Below are positions 18,436-26,580 of a stretch of DNA of 64,000 bases, one piece after another (position 1 is the first letter of the stretch; every line of letters starts with the position of its first letter). The stretch is from JAWUWD01 sp034112085. Its GTDB lineage: Bacteria > Bacteroidota > Bacteroidia > Cytophagales > Cyclobacteriaceae. The position numbers were made by a program, and so were the translations under genes. The notes beneath the pieces were generated by a model that did no database searches, was not told where the DNA came from, and saw only the letters and a list, made by a program, of their open reading frames with translations. The DNA lies in the NCBI GenBank assembly GCA_034112085.1, contig JAWUWD010000039.1, positions 26,974 through 90,973 of the forward strand. The letters are read 5' to 3'.

Positions 18436-19180
18436 ACTTCTTGGGTACATTGAAAGGGAATTTTAATGCTTTATCCTCAATCTGCGCTTTTATATAGTCA
18501 ATGTCAATGATGGTGTTGATTTTATCATCTTTCACCTTGTAAATCAAACTTACTAGTCCTTTGTATGCGAAAGCATGCTTATTGACTAATTGAAAATTGG
18601 AATAGTTTATTTGTGCGTTGTTGTCAGAACCTTCTTCCCGAATGTTTACAGATTCCAATTTCATGGTTTGAGCATTAACTTTACATTCCAACAAGTATGG
18701 ATCGTTGGGCAGTGACACTTCATAGAAGCCTTGATTCTTAGTCACCTTGTCTTCACGGGTAATTTTCTTGGGCATATTACCCAAAATAATGGCTTGAATT
18801 ACATCGTAATTCATTTGATAGTTAAACTTAGCACTGAGGTCTTCATAGGTAAAGACATAATATTCTTTTCTGATAATATTGAGTAAAGTGACTGAATCTT
18901 GGGTAATCAAACACCTACCGCCTGATACGCCAACAGCACTGAAATTCATCCAAATGAGGCTGTCTTTTTTGATGCGAATTGTTGCCTTTGCTTTTACATC
19001 ATACTTATCATCTTTGAATTTCAGCTTCGCTTTAGCAGAGAAATACTCAAAGTCTATCTCATTGACTTCCAGTGTGTTTTTGTCAAGAAAATTCCAATTG
19101 ATTCCAGTAAATCGCTTTCCACAACTTGATAGAACTACCAGTAGAACTACAAAAAATAATAAATTGATATGCTTATTCAT
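18422..19180 (-). CDS. DUF4292 family lipoprotein
   Basis: A 252-aa lipoprotein with a clear signal (MNKHINLLFFVVLLVVLSSC, lipobox LSSC, Cys20). The mature region is beta-rich and resembles LolB/LppX-like lipid-binding folds; DUF4292 is a Bacteroidota family. It overlaps the upstream TPR gene by 8 bp and the downstream EnvC-like gene by 14 bp, a gene order conserved in Bacteroidota. I infer an envelope-assembly role; no specific activity can be read from the sequence. Confidence 0.85.
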   Translation of the reverse strand: MNKHINLLFFVVLLVVLSSCGKRFTGINWNFLDKNTLEVNEIDFEYFSAKAKLKFKDDKYDVKAKATIRIKKDSLIWMNFSAVGVSGGRCLITQDSVTLLNIIRKEYYVFTYEDLSAKFNYQMNYDVIQAIILGNMPKKITREDKVTKNQGFYEVSLPNDPYLLECKVNAQTMKLESVNIREEGSDNNAQINYSNFQLVNKHAFAYKGLVSLIYKVKDDKINTIIDIDYIKAQIEDKALKFPFNVPKKYVRL

Positions 19181-20924
19181 GAATAGTTCGTGTCTCTATT
19201 TTTGTGTCAATATTATTGATAGATCCGTCCAATGACTTGGCTTTTTCCCATTGGATGACTGCTTGGTCAACGTCTCCTAACCTGTAGAGAATATCACCAT
19301 AATGATCAAAATTAATCGCAGAGGGCTCTCCAACTTCGAGGGCTTTTTCTATTTGTATTTTTGCCTCTTTGTATTTCCCTCTCATGAACAACACCCAAGC
19401 GTAAGTATCGAGATAAGTTGCGTTGTTTGGAGACATACTTACGACTTTTTGAGCCATTTTCTCTGCGTCCTCAAGATTTTCATTTCTTAAAGTTAGGAAA
19501 TAGCTGTAGTTGTTAAGCGTCTGGTGGTCTTGAGGGTTAATGTTTAGCGCCTGTCGATAGGCATTATCTGACTTGGGATAGTCTTTGCTTCCATTGTATG
19601 CACTACCCAATAAGCTGCTGAAAATGGCTATTTGCGATTGATTTTGAATGCTTAATTTTTTACCGTACTCAAGAGTATTGGCCGCTTCTTTATAATTTTT
19701 GAGCTGCAAATGCGCTAATCCAGCGTACATGTATATGACTGCTTGATTGGGGAATGTTTCCAAGGCTTGCTCTGATAGTTTAATGAGAGTTTTATTATCC
19801 CCTAGGTCAGATTCAAGTTGCAAGATATTTTGCCAAACCTGAAAATTGGATTCATCTAATTTCAATGATAAAATATATTGCGCTAAGGCTTCCGTTTTCT
19901 TTCCTAGTGTAAACAATAGATCTCCGAACAGAGCGATCACTTGTACATTGCCCGGATAAAGTCCTACGAGAGCTCTGGTGCGTTCCATCGTTTTGCTTTC
20001 CAAAGTGAGATTGGGATTGTTACTGGCGCGGGCCTGTGATATGTGAAAAGTGCTTTCCGCAATCAGCTGAACTTTGATAGTGATATCAATATTCTTATTG
20101 TCATAAATTTTATCTACTGAAGAAACATAAGACTCCATATCTCCTGTGCGCTTCTGTAGATCAGCTAGTATAAGTAGTGCTTGACCGTCATTAGGATTGG
20201 TGATTAGAAGTTGCTCCAATAAGTTGATGGCCTTTTTTTCTTCCCCATTTGCAGCCAGAACCCCAACTAGCGTTATGATATATTGAGGTTCTTGTGGGAA
20301 TGATTTTATTAATTTCTCACCTTCAGCGATCGCGTTGTTCAGCTGGTTGGTTTGAAGGAATATTTTTTGCTTTTGATAAGATATGGTCTCGCTTACACCT
20401 AGTGCCTTTTCGGCACGGCTGTATGCTGAGATAGCGTCATCATACCTCTTTTGGTATAAATAGATTGCTGCCAGTTCAAAATAGTAATTATCAGTACCGG
20501 CAATCTTACCAATCATCTTTTCGTAAATCACAGCGGCATTGTCATTGTCACCTTCGAGGTTATAAAGACTAGCGGCTAGAAGGTAATAATATTTATTATC
20601 TCCATCCAGCTCTATAGCTTTCAGAATATTCGCAAGTGCGACTTTGTACTCTTTGTTTTCTGTTTGAATTTCGGAGATTTTAAAGTAAACCGCAGCACTT
20701 TTAGGATTCAAATCGAGGCATTTATCAAAGAGGACTAATGCCTTGGCATAGTCCTCCAACATAAAATACTTCTGACCTTCCATAAATATGTACTCAGCTT
20801 CTCGCAAAGCTTTTTCACTTATGGTTCGATCCTTTCTTGCTTTTTTGTTTTTCTGAGCAATAGAAGGACTTAATATGCCTAAAAGGCAAATAATGATAAT
20901 AATATAATAACTTCTATTTCTCAA
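19173..20924 (-). CDS. Secreted tetratricopeptide-repeat protein
   Basis: A 583-aa protein with a signal peptide (about 1-23) and about a dozen TPR units spread over residues 40-575 (for example MLEDYAKALVLFDKCLDLNP and AYRQALNINPQDHQTLNNYS). The start is TTG at 20924: the in-frame codons upstream reach a TAG within three codons, and starting later would remove the signal peptide. It begins 10 bp after the nucleotidyltransferase stop and overlaps the DUF4292 gene by 8 bp. TPR proteins act as periplasmic or outer-membrane scaffolds; the partner is unknown. Confidence 0.88.
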   Translation of the reverse strand: MRNRSYYIIIIICLLGILSPSIAQKNKKARKDRTISEKALREAEYIFMEGQKYFMLEDYAKALVLFDKCLDLNPKSAAVYFKISEIQTENKEYKVALANILKAIELDGDNKYYYLLAASLYNLEGDNDNAAVIYEKMIGKIAGTDNYYFELAAIYLYQKRYDDAISAYSRAEKALGVSETISYQKQKIFLQTNQLNNAIAEGEKLIKSFPQEPQYIITLVGVLAANGEEKKAINLLEQLLITNPNDGQALLILADLQKRTGDMESYVSSVDKIYDNKNIDITIKVQLIAESTFHISQARASNNPNLTLESKTMERTRALVGLYPGNVQVIALFGDLLFTLGKKTEALAQYILSLKLDESNFQVWQNILQLESDLGDNKTLIKLSEQALETFPNQAVIYMYAGLAHLQLKNYKEAANTLEYGKKLSIQNQSQIAIFSSLLGSAYNGSKDYPKSDNAYRQALNINPQDHQTLNNYSYFLTLRNENLEDAEKMAQKVVSMSPNNATYLDTYAWVLFMRGKYKEAKIQIEKALEVGEPSAINFDHYGDILYRLGDVDQAVIQWEKAKSLDGSINNIDTKIETRTIHE

Positions 20925-20934
20925 ATGTTTCTAG

Positions 20935-21939
20935 TTAATTGATCGTGTTGTAGTCGCCAATACTCACATCTTGTGGATGACCTTCCATCGTAACGAAATT
21001 TCCAACCATTGAGTTTGCAATATTTGCATTACTGATTTTAGAATTCGTCTGGATGATTACATTTTTCACTATACTATTCACCACAGATGATTGATCACCA
21101 ATGGAAACATGAGGCCCTATTACAGCATTCTTTACGACAGCTCCTTCTCCAATATAACATGGAGGAATAATCACGCTATTCTCTATGATGGCAGAATCAG
21201 CCACTAGTTTTTGGTCTTTAATAAATTCTAAGTAGCGTTGATTCGTGTATACCGTTGCATTTTTATTGCCACAGTCAAGCCATTCGGTTACTTTTCCAGG
21301 GACAAATTTGGTTCCTTTTTTCTTCATGCTCTCTAGGGCATCAGTCAACTGGAACTCTCCTTTATCAGTGATGTTGTTGTCAAGCAGGTATTTCAATTCA
21401 CTTTTGAGGTAATCACCATCTTTGAAATAATAGATACCTATGATGGCCAAGTCTGAAACAAATGTTTCTGGCTTTTCAACAAATGCAGTGATTTCATTAT
21501 TGTCACTCAACTTTACTACACCAAATGCCGATGGATCCTCTACTTGTTGCACCCAGATAATCCCGTCTTGTGATGCATCTAGTTTGAAATCAGCTTTAAA
21601 GAGCGTGTCAGCAAATGCCACAACCGTATTTCCAGTTAGAATCTCTTCAGCACACATGATGGCATGAGCGGTCCCAAGTGCTTCGTCTTGGTAGTATATA
21701 TGACCGATACTGCCAACTTGAGCAGCGATTGCTTTCAAGTTATCTTCAACTTCTTGACCGAAATTACGGCCGATGATGAAACCTATGTTTTCAACTGTTT
21801 CGCTACATACTTTTGCGATATCTTCTACCAATCTTTTGACAATTGGTTTTCCAGCAATTGGGATTAGTGGTTTTGGCACTGTCAATGTATGTGGGCGCAT
21901 TCTTTTGCCCATTCCTGCCATTGGAATAATAATATTCAT
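20935..21939 (-). CDS. Sugar-phosphate nucleotidyltransferase (RmlA/GlmU-like)
   Basis: A 334-aa protein. The N-terminal nucleotidyltransferase fold (about 1-235) carries the pyrophosphorylase loop GMGKRMRPHTLTVPKPLIP and FADTLF. The C-terminal part (about 245-334) has hexapeptide-type left-handed beta-helix repeats (VIENSVIIPPCYIGEGAVV). Such enzymes form NDP-sugars from sugar 1-phosphate and NTP; the exact sugar (glucose, mannose or GlcNAc) cannot be decided. It lies between a polysaccharide flippase and the TPR protein, which suggests precursor supply for surface polysaccharide. Confidence 0.9.
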   Translation of the reverse strand: MNIIIPMAGMGKRMRPHTLTVPKPLIPIAGKPIVKRLVEDIAKVCSETVENIGFIIGRNFGQEVEDNLKAIAAQVGSIGHIYYQDEALGTAHAIMCAEEILTGNTVVAFADTLFKADFKLDASQDGIIWVQQVEDPSAFGVVKLSDNNEITAFVEKPETFVSDLAIIGIYYFKDGDYLKSELKYLLDNNITDKGEFQLTDALESMKKKGTKFVPGKVTEWLDCGNKNATVYTNQRYLEFIKDQKLVADSAIIENSVIIPPCYIGEGAVVKNAVIGPHVSIGDQSSVVNSIVKNVIIQTNSKISNANIANSMVGNFVTMEGHPQDVSIGDYNTIN

Positions 21940-21983
21940 ATTGTAGTATTTTTATATAAAATCGCGTCAAAGGTAAGCAAAAA

Positions 21984-23480
21984 TCAAATTGATTCTGCCT
22001 TTAGTTTTTTCTTTTCAAGCAGCCAAATTATCAATATGTATGCCAATGTTATCATGATATTAAGCACATTGTCTAATAAGTAATTTTCTAAGGTGATATG
22101 ATAGGAGAGATAAACTATCAAAGCTGCGACACTCGTGTGAATGAATAATGGAGTGAATTTATAAGGAATAGGGAAATAGCGTTTGCCATACCAAAAACAC
22201 AAAACGCACATTATTATATAGCAAAGTGTCATAGAGATAAGGCTACCAATGAATCCTAGATAGGGAATAAGAACAAAATTTCCAATGACAATAATGCTTG
22301 CCCCTACTATGTTAAAGTAAGTACCAAAAATAGTTCTGTCTGTTAATTTGAACCAGATACTCATATTGACATAGACGCCCCAGAGCAATTTCGCAAACAA
22401 TGCTATTGGGACTATATACAATGCTACACGATAAGCTTCACTTCTTAAGAAGATAACTGCTAATAGTTCTACGTTGATACTCACGGTAATGAATACGATA
22501 AGGCTTAATAGCACGAAGTAGTGCATGACTTTTGCGAAAAGTTCGGGACTGTTTTTATCTGAAGCATTGGAGAAGAAAAATGGCTCGGCTGCATATCTAA
22601 ATGCCTGAATAGCCAAGGATATGAAAATACTCAGCTTGAGCGTCTGTGCATACACTCCTAGAGCCGCAACACTCGTTAAGTTCGAATAAAAGCCATCCGT
22701 CAATAGTCTAGGCAACATAATTTTGTCAAGCTGCTCAATCCCCATGCCTGCCAAGCCTGTTACAAATAGTGGTGTCGCATACTTAAGCATCGGCTTCAAT
22801 GACACCCAATCCAAACTGAAGCGGAAGCTAATGATATACTTCCATAGTATTGGGATAAGAATAGCACTTGATATGAGGTTAGCAAGAAATATATATCCTA
22901 CTCCTAGAGTTGGGTCATAAATGTAGGTGGCGTAAGACTGTAAAGATATCAGTAATTCTCCCGCAGCAATTTTTGGTAGAAAGAGGATGAAGAATACTTG
23001 TAAACCAATATTTGTGATAATACTAATGATTTTGGCAACTGCGAATGTTTTAGCTTGATTTTCAATTCGGAGCTTAGCGAAAGGGATAGAGGTAATGGCA
23101 TCGATAAATACGATTAGTGCCAACCAAGTGATCAAATTACTGGACTGAGGATATCCTGCTAATGAAGCTATCCAGTCACTGTTAACTAGGGCAATCAGCG
23201 TGATTACTCCACTGATAACTAAAACAACTGTCCCAGCTAAGTGATAGTAATCCTTGGACTTATCTTTAGAGGTAAACCTGAAGAAAGTAGTTTCCATCCC
23301 GAAAGTATAGGTCACCATGAAGAATGTGACCCAAGCATACAAATCGGACACTTGTCCCATTTCTTCTGGGATAAATTTCTCCGTGTGGAGGAAAACCAAT
23401 AAGTAATTCAATACCCTGCCCAAGATACTGCTTACACCATAGATGGCAGTTTGTCCAGCAAGGCTTTTGAGTTGACTCAT
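21984..23480 (-). CDS. Polysaccharide/lipid-linked oligosaccharide flippase (Wzx/MATE-like)
   Basis: A 498-aa protein with about 14 hydrophobic segments, an N-terminus typical of Wzx-type flippases (SLAGQTAIYGVSSILGRVL) and no enzyme motif. It belongs to the polysaccharide biosynthesis protein branch of the MOP superfamily and is expected to move undecaprenyl-linked glycans across the inner membrane. It is the first gene of the minus-strand envelope run, 44 bp before the nucleotidyltransferase. Its upstream region is a degenerate repeat tract (23484-23596) with no recognisable promoter element. Confidence 0.9.
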   Translation of the reverse strand: MSQLKSLAGQTAIYGVSSILGRVLNYLLVFLHTEKFIPEEMGQVSDLYAWVTFFMVTYTFGMETTFFRFTSKDKSKDYYHLAGTVVLVISGVITLIALVNSDWIASLAGYPQSSNLITWLALIVFIDAITSIPFAKLRIENQAKTFAVAKIISIITNIGLQVFFILFLPKIAAGELLISLQSYATYIYDPTLGVGYIFLANLISSAILIPILWKYIISFRFSLDWVSLKPMLKYATPLFVTGLAGMGIEQLDKIMLPRLLTDGFYSNLTSVAALGVYAQTLKLSIFISLAIQAFRYAAEPFFFSNASDKNSPELFAKVMHYFVLLSLIVFITVSINVELLAVIFLRSEAYRVALYIVPIALFAKLLWGVYVNMSIWFKLTDRTIFGTYFNIVGASIIVIGNFVLIPYLGFIGSLISMTLCYIIMCVLCFWYGKRYFPIPYKFTPLFIHTSVAALIVYLSYHITLENYLLDNVLNIMITLAYILIIWLLEKKKLKAESI

Positions 23481-23483
23481 ATG

Positions 23484-23596
23484 TTAGTTGATAGCGGTTA
23501 GTTGATAGTCGATAGCCGTTAGCTTGTAGTCGTAAGTTGATAGTCGATATATGGTCTATAGACTTTTGATCTATGGACTATCGACTAATAGCTTTT
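23484..23596. repeat. Degenerate intergenic repeat tract with inverted copies
   Basis: The gap between the flippase and enoyl-CoA hydratase genes consists of imperfect copies of TTAGTTGATAGTCGATAG (near 23484, 23499, 23520 and 23532), followed by inverted copies (CTATGGACTATCGACTA near 23571), so the right half can fold back on the left. The hydratase stop codon (TAG, 23599-23601) directly abuts the last copy. A short related stretch occurs upstream of kbl near 42599. It looks like a dispersed low-complexity repeat and is not a CRISPR: there are no unique spacers. Confidence 0.65.
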
Positions 23597-23598
23597 GA

Positions 23599-24381
23599 CT
23601 ATTCTCCAGTAAACTCTGGCTTACGCTTTTCGATAAATGCCTGCATGCCTTCTTTGAAGTCTGCTGTTTTGCTACAGTTTGCAAAATTATTAGCCTCTGT
23701 CTGATAGCCGTTTTCGTCAGTATATACTGCATTGATGCAGTGAATCGCCATACCTACAGCTAGGCTCCCTTTAGTTATTATTTTTGACATGATCTTATTG
23801 GCGAGCTGTGTGAGCTCCTCTTGTGATGCAGTCACATGGTTCACCAATCCAAGCGATAAAGCCTCTTCGGCAGAGATCATACCTGCCGTCATAATCAATT
23901 CAAATGCTTTTCCTTTGCCTACCAACTGGGTCAATCTTTGAGTGCCACCATATCCTGGGATCACTCCTAAACTAACTTCCGGAAGGCCAAACTTGGCATT
24001 GTCGGAAGCGACTCTCATATGACAGGCCATAGCGAGTTCACATCCACCACCGAGTGCAAAGCCATTGACAGCGGCAATCACTGGTTTCTCACAATCTTCA
24101 ATCATCGCAAATACTTCTTGTCCGTGTTCAGATAGCTTTCGTGCATTGATCTCGTTGAGTTCAGCGATTTCCTTGATGTCTGCTCCAGCTACAAAGGCTT
24201 TCTCACCAGACCCTGTGATGATCACGCCTTTTACCTCAGCGGTATCATACACGTATTGGATCATCTGTCCCAATTCCCCAATAACAGAGGTGTTGAGTGC
24301 ATTGAGGCTTTCAGGGCGGTTGATGGTGACTAATAATACTCCGTTATCGAGTGAAGTAGTTATGTTTTTTAGATTTTCCAT
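23599..24381 (-). CDS. Enoyl-CoA hydratase/isomerase
   Basis: The ATG at 24381 gives a 260-aa crotonase. The oxyanion-hole regions are AFVAGADIKEI and NGFALGGGCELAMACH; the two catalytic glutamates lie in GGCELA and LPEVSLGVIPGYGGTQRL, so it should be an active hydratase adding water to trans-2-enoyl-CoA in fatty-acid or amino-acid degradation. The longer start at 24447 is rejected because a consensus promoter at 24405-24434 lies inside that extension. No other beta-oxidation gene is adjacent. Confidence 0.93.
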   Translation of the reverse strand: MENLKNITTSLDNGVLLVTINRPESLNALNTSVIGELGQMIQYVYDTAEVKGVIITGSGEKAFVAGADIKEIAELNEINARKLSEHGQEVFAMIEDCEKPVIAAVNGFALGGGCELAMACHMRVASDNAKFGLPEVSLGVIPGYGGTQRLTQLVGKGKAFELIMTAGMISAEEALSLGLVNHVTASQEELTQLANKIMSKIITKGSLAVGMAIHCINAVYTDENGYQTEANNFANCSKTADFKEGMQAFIEKRKPEFTGE

Positions 24382-24700
24382 AATTAACATTCCTTTGAAT
24401 CTGTCAAATATACTAGTAGGACTAACAATGGCAAAAGAACTTGACATTTTATGGATGCCAAATCAATTCACTAATTCTCATATTGAGTCACTTACAAAAT
24501 CATAAATGATTAATAAAACTCTAGTGCTAATTGTAATAAAGTCTTATTAATACATTTTGGAGGCTTTTGACATGGATTGACGAATGGTTACTGATGTGAT
24601 ATCAGGTGTATATAGTATGTGTTTAAATGCATTTATTGTAATCAGAGGTCCTTTGTTAAACAATTATGGTAAATTGCGGATGTAATTTAAATCAAGATTA
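24382..24700. other. Intergenic region between divergent enoyl-CoA hydratase and T9SS cargo genes
   Basis: This 319-bp stretch holds the hydratase promoter at its left end. I see no further conserved element, RNA gene or supported ORF, and no perfect TAnnTTTG for the rightward gene. Confidence 0.5.
24405..24434 (-). promoter_or_regulatory. Consensus Bacteroidota promoter for enoyl-CoA hydratase
   Basis: On the minus strand: TTG (24434-24432), exactly 19 bp, then TATATTTG (24412-24405). This is a full match to TTG-N19-TAnnTTTG. Transcription should start near 24399, giving a leader of about 18 nt and fixing the start codon at 24381. Confidence 0.7.
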
Positions 24701-25717
24701 ATGACAAAAACGTATTTAATTGGAGTATTGATATTACTAACGTATTCTGTTAATGCCACGACTTATACAGTATGTACTTCTGGAGATTGGGATAATAATT
24801 CGGCACAAACTTCTGTTAGATTTAATGATGGTGGTGGTTGCTCTATTAACCCTTTTGACATCACTTGGGCTGCAAATGATGAAATTGTTGTTCCTGTTGG
24901 ATTTTATTTGATTATGAATTCCAATAAAACAATTGGGCCAGTCGTTAGCGTTGATGTCTCTGGAGAAATTTGGTTTGACAATGGAAAATTAGTTTTAACT
25001 GACATTGCTTCTACGTTGGAGTTACAAGTTGGTAGTCACTTATATTGTGGTACTTATCCGACTATCGACCCTACATGTCCGACTAATGATCAAGTTACAA
25101 TTGGAGGAAATCAGTTTAGTGGTTCTGAACTTGATGATATTGAAGATGCTGATAGACCATCCACAGTTACAAATACCGGATTACCAATTTATCTACTTTC
25201 ATTTAACGCATTTTCAAATGAAAATACACTGATGCTAACTTGGACTACAGCCTCAGAAGAAAATAATGACTACTTCACATTGGAACGATCATCAAATGGG
25301 TTGAATTTTCATGAATTTACACGGCTTGATGTTGATGTAAATAGTTTTGTAACATTGAATTACAGTTATGCGTATACCAATCCTTTTCAGGTCGTATCTT
25401 ACTACATATTGAAGCAAACAGACTATGATGGGACCAATGAGACTTTCAAAGTAATAGCTGCTGAGTATTATGGTGAATCAACTCCGGTGAAAATAATTCA
25501 AGTCCCGAATCAATTGCTGATCTATAATAACATGGATGAGGAGAACCTAGCTTACCTATATGATATGGCCGGTAGAGGAGGGGAAGTTGGAATTCTTAAG
25601 GTTGGTGAAAATAACATCTCCTCTGATAAATTCAATATCCATTCAGGCATGTATATCTTGAAAGTGGTTAACTCCTTGGGAAAAGTATTGACGAGTCAGA
25701 AGTTTGTAGTACAGTAG
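24701..25717 (+). CDS. Secreted protein with type IX secretion C-terminal sorting domain
   Basis: A 338-aa protein with a signal peptide (about 1-19, ending SVNA). The N-terminal ~130 residues are beta-rich and Cys-containing with no recognised family. Residues about 160-240 carry the stretch LPIYLLSFNAFSNENTLMLTW, commonly found just before sorting domains. The last ~75 residues (SGMYILKVVNSLGKVLTSQK near the end) match a T9SS type A sorting domain, cleaved as the protein passes the SprA pore. It is probably displayed on or released from the surface. Ligand or activity is unknown. A strong terminator follows 11 bp after the stop. Confidence 0.85.
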   Translation: MTKTYLIGVLILLTYSVNATTYTVCTSGDWDNNSAQTSVRFNDGGGCSINPFDITWAANDEIVVPVGFYLIMNSNKTIGPVVSVDVSGEIWFDNGKLVLTDIASTLELQVGSHLYCGTYPTIDPTCPTNDQVTIGGNQFSGSELDDIEDADRPSTVTNTGLPIYLLSFNAFSNENTLMLTWTTASEENNDYFTLERSSNGLNFHEFTRLDVDVNSFVTLNYSYAYTNPFQVVSYYILKQTDYDGTNETFKVIAAEYYGESTPVKIIQVPNQLLIYNNMDEENLAYLYDMAGRGGEVGILKVGENNISSDKFNIHSGMYILKVVNSLGKVLTSQKFVVQ

Positions 25718-25728
25718 TATAAAAATTC

Positions 25729-25778
25729 ATAAAAAAATAGGCCCATCTTGCGTCCGCAAGATGGGCCTATTTTTTTAT
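25729..25778 (+). terminator. Rho-independent terminator after the T9SS cargo gene
   Basis: A perfect inverted repeat with 24-base arms and a 2-base loop. The GC-rich core TAGGCCCATCTTGCG pairs with its complement and is followed by a run of seven T's, with matching A's on the left. Confidence 0.9.
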
Positions 25779-25984
25779 AGGACATTCCTATATGTAGATG
25801 GAGACTAGGTTGGAGTAAAGATCTATGATGGAATGACTTGCAAGGTTTCCATACTGGAATCATTTCGCAGAGCAACTGAGAAGTTTTTACGGCAACACCA
25901 TTATTTTTTTTTGATATAAATTCTTTCGGGATGACTTATGAATATGAAAAACAATAATGAAATTCATTTTTTGATTCCAATCTG

Positions 25985-26014
25985 TTGCAAATAATATATC
26001 GCTGATTATCTTTG
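25985..26014 (+). promoter_or_regulatory. Consensus Bacteroidota promoter for tRNA-Ala
   Basis: TTG (25985-25987), exactly 19 bp, then TATCTTTG (26007-26014): a full TTG-N19-TAnnTTTG match ending 8 bp before the mature tRNA 5' end. Confidence 0.8.
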
Positions 26015-26022
26015 TCATCGCT

Positions 26023-26096
26023 GGGGGATTAGCTCAGTTGGCTAGAGCGCTACACTGGCAGTGTAGAGGTCATCTGTTCGAATCCGATATTCTCCA
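26023..26096 (+). tRNA. tRNA-Ala (anticodon GGC)
   Basis: The 74-nt sequence folds as a cloverleaf: acceptor GGGGGAT/ATTCTCC, D stem GCTC/GAGC, anticodon stem CTACA/TGTAG with loop CTGGCAG (anticodon GGC) and T loop TTCGAAT. The G3:U70 wobble, the alanine identity element, is present. CCA is not encoded. The T stem ATCTG/CCGAT has one T:C mismatch at its fourth pair, where ATCGG would be expected. Confidence 0.95.
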
Positions 26097-26105
26097 CTAA
26101 AACTG

Positions 26106-26140
26106 AAAGGAGTTACATCATTAATTGATGTAACTCCTTT
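26106..26140 (+). terminator. Rho-independent terminator after tRNA-Ala
   Basis: A 15-bp perfect stem AAAGGAGTTACATCA with its complement, 5-base loop TTAAT, followed by a T-rich tract. It lies 10 bp after the tRNA, giving a monocistronic tRNA unit. Confidence 0.85.
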
Positions 26141-26190
26141 TTATTTTCTCTTTTTGAGATTACACGCAAATCATCTTAGTGAGCTTAAAG

Positions 26191-26580
26191 TCATAAGACG
26201 GTTATTTCAAATTCGTTGAATCCAACTTTTAGTTGCCGTGTTTGTTTAATGCTAAACAAAAGTAAAGTGTTAGCCCTTATCCAGTAGCTAGAACCTGGGT
26301 CAAGATTTGGGAAAAGAACTATCCCATTAGAGTCTGTATCGTCACTGAATGTAATGGGATTGACTTCGTTTTTGGCATCGAGTTCTGTTAGATATACATT
26401 AACGCTAACCCCTTCCCTAGGCACTCCTGAAAGAGAGCCATTAACAATCACTTCTAAATCACTGAATTGTTCTTCCTCTTCAATTAATTCGCAGGAGGAG
26501 GCCAATAAAAGTAATACTGAAAGTATTACGACCTCGAACGGTTTTCGATCGTTTAAGAATTTCACATTACAAATTAACAC
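26191..26580 (-). CDS. Small lipoprotein with Ig/carboxypeptidase-regulatory-like domain
   Basis: A 129-aa protein starting with GTG at 26580; this G is also the last base of the exbD stop (TAGTG), so the two genes overlap by one base. A lipoprotein signal is visible: hydrophobic stretch EVVILSVLLLLASSCELIE, lipobox ASSC with Cys near residue 30, then an acidic tether. The rest (about 40-129) is beta-rich, with LEVIVNGSLSGVPREGVSV resembling regulatory or prealbumin-like domains. No enzyme motif. The tight coupling to exbD suggests a related envelope role, which is inference. Confidence 0.65.
   Translation of the reverse strand: MLICNVKFLNDRKPFEVVILSVLLLLASSCELIEEEEQFSDLEVIVNGSLSGVPREGVSVNVYLTELDAKNEVNPITFSDDTDSNGIVLFPNLDPGSSYWIRANTLLLFSIKQTRQLKVGFNEFEITVL

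Noticed and set aside
23484..23596. Repeat tract considered as a CRISPR array
   Set aside because: Repeats are degenerate, with no unique spacers of regular length and no cas genes.
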